From the NCBI GenBank assembly GCA_946699065.1, contig CAMPDV010001265.1, forward strand, positions 1 to 64,000: a stretch of DNA of 64,000 nt, written 5' to 3'. The DNA comes from Loxodes magnus. Its lineage: Eukaryota > Ciliophora > Karyorelictea > Loxodida > Loxodidae. The translations under genes and the position numbers were made by a program. The notes beneath the pieces were generated by a model. That model made no database searches, was not told where the DNA came from, and was given only the letters and a program-made list of their open reading frames with translations. Shown piece after piece: positions 49,801-60,826 of the stretch (positions are counted from its first letter, which is position 1; the number at the start of each line of letters is the position of its first letter).

Positions 49801-52137
49801 AGAGCATGAATTCCATATTTTCCTGTATGGATATTGATGGAAAGTTATGAAACAATTATAATACTTAAATTAAATGCTGAGTCAACGAACACTCATTTTA
49901 TGCTCTTTGTGTAGGCCTACCTGGTCTCATTATCTGAGGAATAGGAATTCCAGCGTTATGCCTATTATTAATTTACAGAAGTAGGGAATCTTTGCATCTC
50001 ATAAAATTAAAGTCAAAATATGGATTCCTTTATGTAGGATATAAAAAGCAATTTTGGTTCTGGGGTTTTGTTATTCTATAACGTAAAATACTAATTTCTA
50101 TGATTTCAGTTCTACTTCAAAATTTAGAAGTTCATATCTAAGTTTGAGTGTTTTACTCGTTTTGATATTCTCATTCTATTTCTAGTTCAAATTCTAGCCT
50201 TTTACAACAGTCTCTATAAATTTAAGTGAGTAGAATAACATTTTAGTAAGTGCCGGGACTATTTACTGTGGACTGTTTTTTATCTCTGGTTCGTTAAATA
50301 ATTGAGCAGGTTTGATCTTCTTCCTGTTAATAGTATTGGTTAACGTTTGATTCTTATAGTTCTGGATAGACAAATGTTTCATAGCATAGGATAGGTGATA
50401 ATGTTTAAGTCCCATAAGGTTTATAAGATGCTCTGTTCTGCTTTAAAATAAAAAGCATTCGTCTATTAGAAATGATACAAGAAATGGAATTAAACAACAT
50501 TAAATTTCGTAAAAAGTTCTTAATGAAATATATTAGAAAAGGCTTTAATTGAGAGTCTAATTATGAAGAATTATTTGAAGATATTCAGAAAATAAAGCTG
50601 TTAATAAAGATAGGGTCAATGAATAGAGCTGATATGCTTTATTATATCAATTCAATATAGTTTAAATAAATAAGTATTGACTAACTAAACTAAGAAAACC
50701 TCAATATTCTTAACCCTTCTTCTCAACTTTATGAATCATAATCATATCAAAATTCTTTAGAGAAAAGCAGTAAGGAAAGCTATTTAAAAAATGTAGCCAA
50801 CTTTATGTAGTTCAACAAGTAACTTAATAGCAAAATAGTTTAAAAGCCTAATGATAACTACTTTGAGTTTACTGATTAACAAGCTAGCTTGTCTTCTAGA
50901 AGCATAATATCAAATGAGAAGAAGCTACCATGAAGTTAGCAACCCTATATTTAATAAATATTTCAAAGAAACTTTCGGAAAAATTAGCAAAATTAAGATT
51001 GAAGTTTCTCTTAGATTTCTAACTAGGAATAAATTGTATCTAATAGCAAAAGAGATAATAAAAAAGATAAAGGAAAAAAATAAAAGCAAGGAAGTCAAAC
51101 TAAAAGACACTTAAAATTTAATAGCAAAAAAACTAACAATTTAAGAAAAAAGTTAAGAATGCGATAGAATAAATGAAGATTGCTCAAGTTTTCAAGATTA
51201 AGAAAAATGCAATTTTATAAGGAAGAGGAACAAATTTAATCTCCTCAGAAAAAAGTCTAGAGCCTATTGAAGAAAAGCAAAATATTCAAGCATCATTTTA
51301 AAGAGAAAAAAGTATAAATTTTTTGTAAGATGATATAGAGGACTAGTAAAAAGAAACTGATAAATAAAGAAATAAGAGAAAGAATTAATAAAAAGCAAGT
51401 TATTCTTAATAAGAAAATTAGTTTCACTCGATAAGTTTCAAAAAACAAAATTTGAATGAATCTGTAAGCAAATTTTAGTCAAATCTAGACTTTAATCAAG
51501 AATAAAGTCTTTCTTTTTTTAAATTTAAGTCTGAGAGTTAATTAATCTTAAATAAAGATGAGATGTATGCATAATTTTAAAATTGCCAAGAAGACAGAGA
51601 AGAAACTAGTAAAACTTAAAATTAATAAAACTAATTGAAATTAGCTTAAAAAAACTTCAACTAAAGCTAGATTCCTCCAAGTGAAAAGTCATAAAAGATT
51701 AAAATTATGGATTAAGTTAATTATGCAAATAAGCGTCATTCCATAGATAACTCTCTTACCCACTTACAAGAAAATTACTAGATTGCTGATTAAAATTTGA
51801 TGAACGAATTTAAAATAATTGCAATAAAAAGTTTAAATTAAGTTTAAGATTCTGAGGAAAAAAGAGATTTTCCTTACAATAAGATTAAGATTCAAAATTA
51901 AGCAAAAGTATAGAAGGAGACTTACCTGAAAAAATTAAATTCGCTTATTAAGAAGATTTTAATTAGGAGAATTAGCAACAAAAATAATAGTTGGAAAAAT
52001 TCAAAATAATTGATGAAGATAAGGAAAAATTAAAAATTAATGAAGATAATATTAAAACTGAAGAAAAGGTTAAGCTAGAATAACTTAAAATTTCTAAAGA
52101 AAGAAAGACTTTAATAACTTCTTTAATAATAGTTTGA
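43834..52137 (+). pseudogene. Beta-helix/LNR/7-TM surface protein, copy 2 (frameshifted)
   Basis: Starts MKFALGLFYLFMILKVERQ (signal peptide; an in-frame ATG at 43813 is alternative). Two LNR-like units near the N-terminus follow (FQNGICDQECQVPECGYD; RDGIC...SDC). Next is an unbroken beta-helix frame from 44443 to about 48150 (over 1,200 codons, e.g. NCTFQENFVSRNG, GSALYLTQGSQAFLSNCTI, QGGAIYSFQSQ). The Cys-rich NLMKCPRSESCLG and CSPCPDQQTN segments and membrane helices (IFLISILIIAALIIIIK; GLPGLIIWGIGIPALCLLL; LVLIFSFYF) complete it. Frame breaks occur near 44250, 44440, 48150 (4 bp short of copy 1), 48255 (10 bp short), 49045, 49250, 49900 and 50140. Probable stop is TGA 52135. Same domain plan as the gene at 17048 but with LNRs at the other end. 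Better preserved than copy 1, yet probably non-functional. Confidence 0.75.
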
Positions 52138-53218
52138 ACTATTTTACATATCTTAACATTTAAGCAAATAAAGTGTTAACTATAAATCTCTTTTAGTAAT
52201 CCCAAATTAAAGCAACATTTATCTTTAATAATTAGTTAAATTTCTTTAATAATTAAAGAACATTCCACACTACTATTAAATGAATTTTATTTAGAATAAA
52301 ACTTGAGATATAAGCAAAACTAGAAATTAGATTTATAATTATTTTACTTAAAGAACCTTTTATAAATAAGAATTTCTAGCATTTCAATTGCTTAAGTTAA
52401 GTATTCTAATTAGTTTTATAATTAGCCTTACTATGATTTATCTAGGTAATAACTTGTTATTATATAACTATATGACTTACCATTTATAATAGCTTCTAAT
52501 TATTTCCTTTATATCTATAAAATATTAAGTTATATAGCTTTTATCTTCTTAACCTATCTTCTCTTATTTTTGAAAGAGATAATATCTATATATTTCTATT
52601 AGGTATATGAACTAAGTTGATAAAAACATTAAGTAGCATAATAAAAATTTCCTTGGTGAATAAAAAAGAAGAAATAAGACATAAGACCAAAAAAGTAGGT
52701 GAAATGGTGAGATAATGTAGAAACAATTATATGAAGCTAATATCTCTAACATTAGATTTAATAAAATAAAGGTAACTAGCATTTAATGTATAGGGTAGAG
52801 TATTTCTAGGCTTAGACTAATTTAAAGAATAATTAGATTATTATTTTATTTTATTTAGACGTTTAAAAATATCCAAATATCATCTAATTTTTCCAAAGGC
52901 TAGTCCAACCTTTAGTTTTATAATCGAAATAGGATAAATCAGTTTAAGGACTTCCATCAAATTAATAAACATAATTTGATAATACTATTGGTTATGTTTA
53001 ATGTAGGTAGATTTAGTTTCCAGAAAAACGCGCCCCATATTCGTTCATATGCTTTAAGTCATATATTACACTTGGCATGTTAGTGGTGTAGTTACCAAAA
53101 ATGAAGAAATGTTGTCTTAGAGAGTTGTAAAGTGCAGAAGTTCTAGCTTTTACTTAAAGGGATATTTAGGATTTTACCCAGCTATCTATTCGATGCTCAT
53201 AAATTTAAATAGTATCAT
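44284..53218 (+). repeat. Right copy of the ~8.9-kb duplicated block
   Basis: Begins cagttagagtatgataagag at 44284, the first bases of the window, and runs colinearly with 1-8920. Differences are scattered substitutions and small indels, many private to one copy. Confidence 0.9.
52138..52860. other. 3' spacer of copy 2, no gene seen
   Basis: Homologous to 7816-8559 but more diverged than the coding part. It lies between two convergent genes. Confidence 0.5.
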
Positions 53219-53879
53219 AAACTTTTTCAGTCAAACTATTATATCCTCCAAATATGTACAAGTTTGACTAAAGTAATGCACTTCCAAAACTACTAACAGG
53301 GATTTAAATTGGTTCAATGCTAAGGAATTTTTAATTTTTTGGATAAAACAATTCACATTCTTTGATAGTTAGCTATTTATTAGTTCCTGATATAATATAA
53401 ACAACCCTGTCTTTATCAAAGTTAGTCCTATGAAAACTCCTTGCATCTAGCATATTATAAGAGATCACTTATTAATCAATATAAATTATAAATCTTCTCT
53501 AATCTATTTTTTCAGCTCCTGATATTATCATTGCTTTCTCTCAAATTTGCTCTATTTAGGTATTGTTACTATCAATCTGAGGTATTTGCGCAGCCTTATA
53601 TTAGAACTATTATGTAGTAGGCTGATAGTTTTTTTAAGTTTAGGTATTACTAATAATAGTGCTTATCGTTTAAATTTCTTCATCCTTGAAATATTTATAA
53701 GACAAATTAGGAAAAATTTCGTATTTAAGTATCATGAGAGGAATTTTCGCTAGATAGTTATGACATTAGTTTAAAGTTCCCTTGCTCTTGCAAATTTTTC
53801 TTAGTTTAAGAAGAGGAATTAAATGGATCTTCTTAGTCCTAATCAATCTAGATGTTTCATAATTATAAGAAGGAAACAT
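52860..53879 (-). CDS. Kelch-repeat protein
   Basis: Start ATG at 53879 (MFPSYNYETSRLIRTKKIHL). Contains KIPLMILKYEIFPNL, shared with the plus-strand kelch gene at 42057, then a Gln-rich spacer and blades: KAMIISGAEKIDQRRFIIYID, RVVYIISGTNKQLTIKECEL, SSFGSALLQSNLYIFGGYNS with YDTIQIYEHRIDSWVK, HFFIFGNYTTNMPSVIYDL and LSYFDYKTKGWTSLW. The end is uncertain: no in-frame TGA appears soon after the last blade, so the 3' end may be decayed. The 3' third lies in the duplicated block. The rest, unique to this copy, shows what the LINE-cut copy at 8560-8920 lost. Confidence 0.65.
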
Positions 53880-56079
53880 TTTTTTATTAAGAGTCTTTCA
53901 TTTTAAAATAAAATATCTGAATTGCATGTAGTTAATTGCTCAACATATAAAGAGTAAGAGTTAGATATTGTAAATATTGTTATATGGATGTTAGTGAATG
54001 AAGATTAGACTGTAATTATCTTCAACTAATTTTTTAAAAATAGTAATTTTAGCAAAGTATGGAATAGTAAGCATAATCAGATGAAGTAGATCACTATGCA
54101 CTTATTTATCCATACCACCTCAAGCTTATTTCACACTATCTACTCTATCTTCTCCTTAACATTCTCACTAGCTTATCTCATAAAGGCTTTATTATTTAGA
54201 AGCATGTTCTTAAGTATTTTAGATATATATTACATATCTACTTAAATCCAAAGTTAAAAGGCAAAATTTAGTGTAGCTATAACAAAATAGGATCTAGATA
54301 ATAAATTTGCGAATTCGATAAATGAATAAAGAGAGCGTTTGACTTGAGAGCATATAAAATAGGATTAGTATTAAAGGCATTCAACCATCAAATAAATGAC
54401 TTATATACTTTATTATGTTATAAGAATTAGATTAATGCTAGTTACTTTCATAGTTAAATCAAAGTTTATACTATAATCAGGATAAAAAGTATATCTTTCT
54501 TCTCATCTCTTCTGTGACACTAAGATTTAGATATTTAATAAAATGTATATGCAATCACTTAGCTAAAAATAGAAGGTTTTTTGCTTTATCTAGATTGAAA
54601 ACTAAATAGTCTAAGTTATAGCAATGAACACTGATTTTATTCTAAAATTTTAATTTTTATATAATTTTATAGTTAAAAATAGAATGAAAACAGTTAGGAT
54701 AGAAGATATATTTACACTAAAAGCTACTACTAATTACTTAACTTAAAGCCTAGCAAAGAATTATTAAAGACATCAGTAATAAAAGCTAAAGTAGATATAC
54801 TTCTTACTCTTTAACTATCATCTTCACTTTATTCCTTTTATTTCTATAGAAATGTTTCTTCTTTTTATAATATAAAAGACAACTAATTTCAGCTTGTCTG
54901 ATTTTCCAATTATAGGAAGTTGAATTACCATAAAAGATATTTATGGTTAGTCTACTAAAAACGATACTTCTTTAGTAATTTTAGTATTTTCAAAAGTTTT
55001 AAATGACAGACACATATTAGATTTTTAATCTGAATATTAAGAAATTAAAACTAGCTTGAAAGATAAATAGAGTTGTTTAGTTCTGATGCTGTCGCTTAAA
55101 TAATCTGCTTGCAGCTTCAAATAGAAAAATAAATTAGAAAAAAAGCAGAAATGATTCGATGCCTTTAAGGGTAAAAGCTTGCGAAAAATTTAATAGCAAA
55201 CTCTTATAAAAATAAAAAATTTCTTTGAACACTTCCAATGTAACTTTAAGGATGTAATGCTAAGGTAGAATAAATACAAAACTTATAATCATCGAAGTAG
55301 AAAATATTAAAGAGAAGGATAAAACAAAAATTCTTTACGGATGCTTAACTAAAAAAGCTTTATGGCTACTTATTTAAGGGATACATTTATAATATAATAA
55401 ATGTCTCTTATATTTTGATTGAAAGAGCATAAATATAATTCGCAATCACTTAAAAAAGTTAAATTCTTTTAAGATATAAAGGATTATAGTGGGACTTCTA
55501 TGATAAAAATAGAGTTTGAAACACTTTAAATAGCATACATAATAAAAAACATATAATAGCTTTGTCTCTCTTTAGTATGCTTATATCCAAATCATGTTTC
55601 TTTCACTAGAAAGAAGCATTCTATCATCAATAGCTTATAAGGGAACAATTTACGGAAACTTTCAAATAAAAATTAATACCAATTATAAGCAAATTGATGC
55701 TCTAATAGAAGATTCGATTTTAAGTTATCAAGAAATTTAAATAATTTCTATAGCCTAGAAAGAAGATAAAATATGATAATTAAATCATCAATTTAATGAT
55801 TATCTATTTAAATAAAGTATTTAGATTATTTTTCTCATAGCGATAAACAAATAGTTAAAAAATCAATATCAAAGCAACTTAAAAATCCTCATATTAAATT
55901 TTAATATTTGAGCGAAAAGGTTTCATGAACCTTAAAATTAATATATGATTGTATAACTGAAAGAAAAATAAGAATATTTTATAGATATAGAACTTTATAA
56001 ATAAAGTTGTATAATAATAATTACAAATTATAGTGAACTAGAGAGATTAACTTTAAAATCTTCTGAGTAATTTATAATT
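53880..56079. other. AT-rich region with a possible plus-strand coding fragment
   Basis: Mostly AT-rich. Around 55480-55830 on the plus strand one frame reads as plausible protein (FVSLQYAYIQIMFLSLERSI, then AYKGTIYGNFQIKINTNYKQ, QIDALIEDSILSYQEIQII). No start or end can be set and no family recognised. Low confidence that it is a gene. Confidence 0.35.
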
Positions 56080-58863
56080 TCAATTATATATATTAACAAT
56101 TTTATAAAACAACCTTAACATTATAAAGTTTCTTATTGTTTAGAGAACTTAATTTAGAACCTTTTGTTTTAATAGTTAGGTATATATCATTTTTATGAAG
56201 TTGTAACGTAGATAGTTGATATGAACATTGAAATTGCTGTGCTATTATAATAATACTTAGGAATTTAAGGAATATTGGGTATTAGATTTGTTTAAAATGA
56301 TTGATAAATAAAATTGTTAATATTTTGTGTCAGATTTGTTCCATAAGTGAAAATCTTTATTGTCGAATGCTAGATTTAAATGCAATATTTGCTGGAGAAA
56401 CTTATCTTCTCCATTGTCTGGATTTTTATAGAAAGCACCAAATTCTATTTTTTCAATTTAGAAGCAACTGTATGGAGGTATTAGTACTTCTTTCTCTTCT
56501 TGAAAATAAGAAAAATTAGATATGTCAGCTGCATTTCAACAGTATGCTGGAACTTTTATTATTAACATACAAACACCTCCAGAAAATTCAAAAGCTTTTT
56601 TGAATTTCTTACTTGTTGCTACATAGTGAGCTATTCTAAATCATTTTCCTTGTTCGAATTCCAAGTTTTATAAGCATTTATAATTTACTCCTCTAAAGAC
56701 ATATACATCTTTTTCTTCTCTTGGAGCATCTCATACAATATATCTATTTAAATTCCTCATCCAGGGTATTACATTTTTTAAGAAACTTTCAACTTCTTAT
56801 TCACTTACTTATTCAATAGGTTATAACTCTAACTCGAAAGCAGCTTTATTAATCAAAGCTTTTGTAGTTCTTGAATAAAGTTTTCCTTATTCTATAGTTC
56901 ATAAAAAAACACATGCTCCCACTATAGCCATTTATTAATCATTATTTTCTTTATATTACTTATTATAAGTTTCTATCCAAATATTACTATAAATTTCATC
57001 TATTTATTTCAAACCTGCAACAATACGCTCGTATTAGTATAAAACATTACTTTACTCATCGTATTGCTACTTAAAGAATGAACCTTAAAACTATCTTTAT
57101 ACGGTCTGCGAATAGCTAGAAGCTTGCATATTTTAAACTTCATCTTATCCATCTTTTGAGTAGGGGTTTAAATTTGAAGGTTTAGAAGGATAAGCAGAAA
57201 TAAGAATAGGAGCATGATATTTATTAAACTCCTTTTCTTAATCTAAAACTGTATGCAAGCCCTGCTAAGAAGCTTCTTTAATGGCATTATCTGAAATTAT
57301 AATAGATTAAATTTTTTCTTCCTCCTATAAAAAGAAAATGGTTTCATTAATAAGTCTTATTAACTCCATCCCTTAGGAATTTTTAAATCAGTTATTACTT
57401 TCTTACTACATTTAAAGGATAAGATTTTATAACTCTGTCTCAACTATTTCTTGCTTTTTATTAGTCTCTTCTTCGATCTAACTAAAAAATTACTGAGAAA
57501 GAGCAGTGTAATTTTACTCTTCTTTCTGTTTAAATTATTCAGCAGATTATTATATTTCCTAAGTTAGTTTATGGGTAACTGTAAAGGATTAAAAGCTCTT
57601 TTTAATTAAGCTGCTAGTCTATTTTGATAATTTCTAGTACTTTTGATCAAAATGTAGTGTAAATTGATTAATTTAATTAGACATCTAAATGTATTTCTCA
57701 TAATATCCTTAAATTTTACTTCTGATATAATCTTCCTATTCCTTTATTTTGCTAAAGTCTGCATTTGGATTTTATTAATGAAGCTACTCAAAAAAATTTA
57801 CAATACTTTATAAATGATTTGCTTACTTTTGCTTTAAACCCTCTGTTTCTTACTATACCTCATTTTATATTTATAGCTTAAAGGTTTATAACCTCAACTC
57901 TAAGTATTTTTTTTATATTTCGCTTTAAAGAGTTTTTTTACTGTTTTTTTGCAACTTATTATTCATATTTTCGACTCATTCATTAACTAACTTTACTTAA
58001 ACCTCTTTTCATTATTAGAGATTCTAACTTAAATACTGTTTCTACCCCTAAAGCTAAGTTAGAAACTTCTAGAATTATTATTCTCAATCTGATTATCATT
58101 TTACAATGTTTTCTTTCAAAGTCTGGAGAGTTTGTACGTTTCAGTTGCTTTCTTGGTATAATTTTTATTGAAATTCTTCTTTTTATTATTGTGGTAGAGT
58201 CTTAAAATTTTCTGCTTACTAATTCTGTTAGTTCAAGCTATTCTAAAGTTCACTGCCCTTTTGGTTTTTGTTATCAATAAGCTACTGTTGAATTTGACTG
58301 CAACTTTATTGAATTTCTTCTACATTAGGACCAAATTGACTATTCTTCTAGCTTACTTCCTGTTCTATTTATGTATTTTAATTTAAAGCTTACAGACTAG
58401 AATTATCCGTGGCTTATTTAATGTAAACTTCAATTTCTGTCTCTATCTACTAAAATAATTTATCAGCTGTATCTAGCGAAAGCAGTTACTCTAGTTTCTA
58501 CTAAAATAGCTAGCAAAATTTTATAGCTTCATCCATGATTTTTACATTAAAGGACTTGATTAGCTTAGTAACTTTTTACAAATTTGCATCTGGAAGCATT
58601 CCTAGATAAATTAAACTGACTTAATCGCTTATTTTTTGCTTAATTTTCTGTATAATCTTTATCTTCTTATTACTATTCCTAGTTACTATCAGCTTATCCC
58701 TTAATCTTTCTACTTAATCCTAGAAGTTTGGGATTTTAGTTTCTTCCTATTTTTCATTATAAAAGCTGAATTTAAACATTTGGAAGTCAAGCATTCTCTC
58801 TGTATCTGCAACTAGCGATCCTCTTACTTCTTTTTCAAACAAGCTGCTAAATTTAGACTTCAT
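56080..58863 (-). CDS. Coiled-coil protein with mono-ADP-ribosyltransferase (ART) domain
   Basis: Start ATG 58863 (MKSKFSSLFEKEVRGSLVAD); first in-frame TGA at 56082, 927 codons. Coding quality falls after about 56290, so the true end may be earlier. Residues about 40-560 are helical, Gln/Lys/Glu-rich coiled coil. About 690-830 form an ART domain with the R-S-E triad: VYVFRGVNYKCL (Arg), FRIAHYVATSKKF (Ser, STS-like) and FQEEKEVLIPPYSCFQIEKI (E-x-E). Families with R-S-ExE transfer ADP-ribose from NAD+ to arginine, and ExE predicts an arginine acceptor. No signal peptide or TM is seen, so it is probably intracellular. The upstream frame (58860-59540) overlaps by ATGA. Reading through a few TGA codons as Trp is required (e.g. 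GKWFRI, YCWNAADI). Confidence 0.75.
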
Positions 58864-59540
58864 TAAATTAGTAAAATTATGACTTTAGTTATAAAATAAC
58901 TATAAATAGCAAACTTAAAGCTAAGAAATAGAAAGTAATTGATTACTATACTAATAGTAATCTTCAGGATGTAAGGTGTGATTCTAGATATCATGCTATC
59001 TATTTATTTATGCACCAACTTGCTTTATCTAACCACCAAGCAACTAAAACCTTTAGTTTTAGTCTAATGCTTAACATAATAAAATCTATCAAAGCTATAC
59101 AGCTCGCTAAGTACTTTATTAGAACTGACTAATAAATTTTAAATTAGGCAATCAATAGCAAAATTAGTATATATCCTAGATGAAGAGAATGAGCTTTCTT
59201 GGTACTTTATCTTTATTTTATTCAAGTAGTTATTTTAAAATGTAAAGCTTAGATATGAATAGCTATCAATCTCCTTTCTTGTACCTTTAATCATTCTATT
59301 TACCTTAATCAGTCTTTCTAATGAATCTTTATCTATCTTTCTTCCATCTAGCTTGAAATTTCTAAACTTAGGGTTATTAGTAAGACTTACCTTACTTTAT
59401 TAATTAAAAGAATAGAATACAGCTAAGTAATAAACCTATTTGATTTCTTTATAATTAAGCTTTAGTTTCCTTAATCAAATATTCAAGAAGGATTCATTAA
59501 CTAAGTTTTGAACACAAGCTTAGAGATTTGAACTCTTCAT
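58860..59540 (-). CDS. Hypothetical protein, 226 residues
   Basis: Minus-strand frame from ATG 59540 (MKSSNLQACVQNLVNESFLN) to TGA 58862-58860, checked in frame. The middle is balanced and protein-like: KFRNFKLDGRKIDKDSLERL, NRMIKGTRKEIDSYSYLSF, SSFSSSRIYTNFAIDCL and ELYSFDRFYYVKHQTKTKGF. The last 35 residues are hydrophobic and AT-rich (one possible membrane helix). No family recognised. Its stop overlaps the start of the ART gene as ATGA. It may be an independent short gene or the upstream end of a broken longer one. Confidence 0.45.
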
Positions 59541-59583
59541 TACCAGTTTGAAAGGCTAGTAGTTTAACAAATGAGCTACTTGA
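59505..59583 (-). other. tRNA-like sequence (TTC anticodon position), degenerate
   Basis: On the minus strand, box A-like TAGCTCATTTG and box B-like GAGTTCAAATC lie at canonical spacing. An anticodon arm CTAGC-CTTTCAA-ACTGG (TTC, Glu, four of five pairs) and a T arm with four pairs are present. The acceptor and D stems do not pair. It overlaps the start of the 226-codon frame. It is either a decayed tRNA, a tRNA-derived SINE head, or coincidence. Confidence 0.25.
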
Positions 59584-60826
59584 ATTGTGTGGAAGATTTA
59601 TTAAAGATGGTGTTGAAGTTCAACTATATGCATAAGGAGAGTTATAAGACTCCTATTAAAAATATTGATTTCAATGATATTAGTTAAATTAATTTCTTTC
59701 TAGTTATAAGTAACTAGACTTGCACACTCAAATACTCATTTATCAGACAAAAATTATTTGCAAACTTTGTAACTAGAAAAGGTTACCTCAGAAAGTCAAA
59801 TATAGGAATAAGTAGAATGAGTTTAAGTTGAAGGAAAGATAGCTTAGAATATCCTATATAACCAACTTTATGTTTTGAAGTGATGCAAATAAGTTAAATA
59901 TTTAGCTTAATTTGAAAGCAAAAAATTAGAGAAAGGTAAAATGAATAAACGATAAGGCTTGAAGCTTACACTAAGTTTACTATACTTCCTTATTTTATTG
60001 AAACTCAACTTCATACACCTATCATTCTAAGCCCACTTACTCTTTCATCTCTTCCCTTTATAGAATATTACTTGTCTAAGTACTTCCAAATTACGAACTT
60101 CAGTTGTTATCTTTTTGATCTCTCTAGTTAAATTCCTACAATTCCTTTCTAGATTTGATCTAAGCCTTTTTCTTGATTTGTAACTGAATAAATTATACTA
60201 TATTTATTAAGCTAGTTGGGATATTAAATTTAAAGGTATGAGAAAAGCTGAAAGGATAGTAAATGAAGTAACTAGCAGCAAAATTCTAAATATAAAGTAG
60301 AAAATAAAATTTTAAAGTAGTTAACCCAGCAGGTTAAGCAACTAGGCTTCTCTTATATTTCATACTCTCATATTATTAATACCTTATCTAATAATAGAGA
60401 CTGTAGAGGCTCTTTTACTTAAAGGGAAGAATGAAAGATAAAGAGAATAGATTAACTATACTTAATAGCCTAGCTAGTGATAAAGATAGTTGAATGAGAT
60501 TAATATTTTCTTAACTACTTTATAATGAATTTTGGTTATTAACAAGTAATCATATGAATAAAATAAGTCTATATAGTGTAAACTTAACTTGCTTACTAGT
60601 ATTATTAGTTATTAAGATGCTTGAACTATAAAGTTACTAAGGCTAAATTCTAGTATAATTAAACATAAGTGTAAATGATAAAAATAGTTTGAAGTTAGTT
60701 TAACAAATATCAAACACTCTAATGGTTGAGAATTTAAACTCATATACTTACTAGTTAATTAGTTGATAATTATAGAGGTAGCTATTAATTAAAATTTCTT
60801 TTTTCCTTTATTTTACCATTTTGAAA
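59584..60826. other. AT-rich intergenic region
   Basis: No gene supported. A Lys/Gln-rich helical reading on the minus strand around 60000-60190 is too short and ambiguous to call. Confidence 0.45.

Noticed and set aside
60690-60760. Second tRNA-like stretch with a CTA triplet in a possible anticodon loop (would read UAG)
   Set aside because: No T-loop TTC, no acceptor pairing and only three of five anticodon-stem pairs; chance resemblance.
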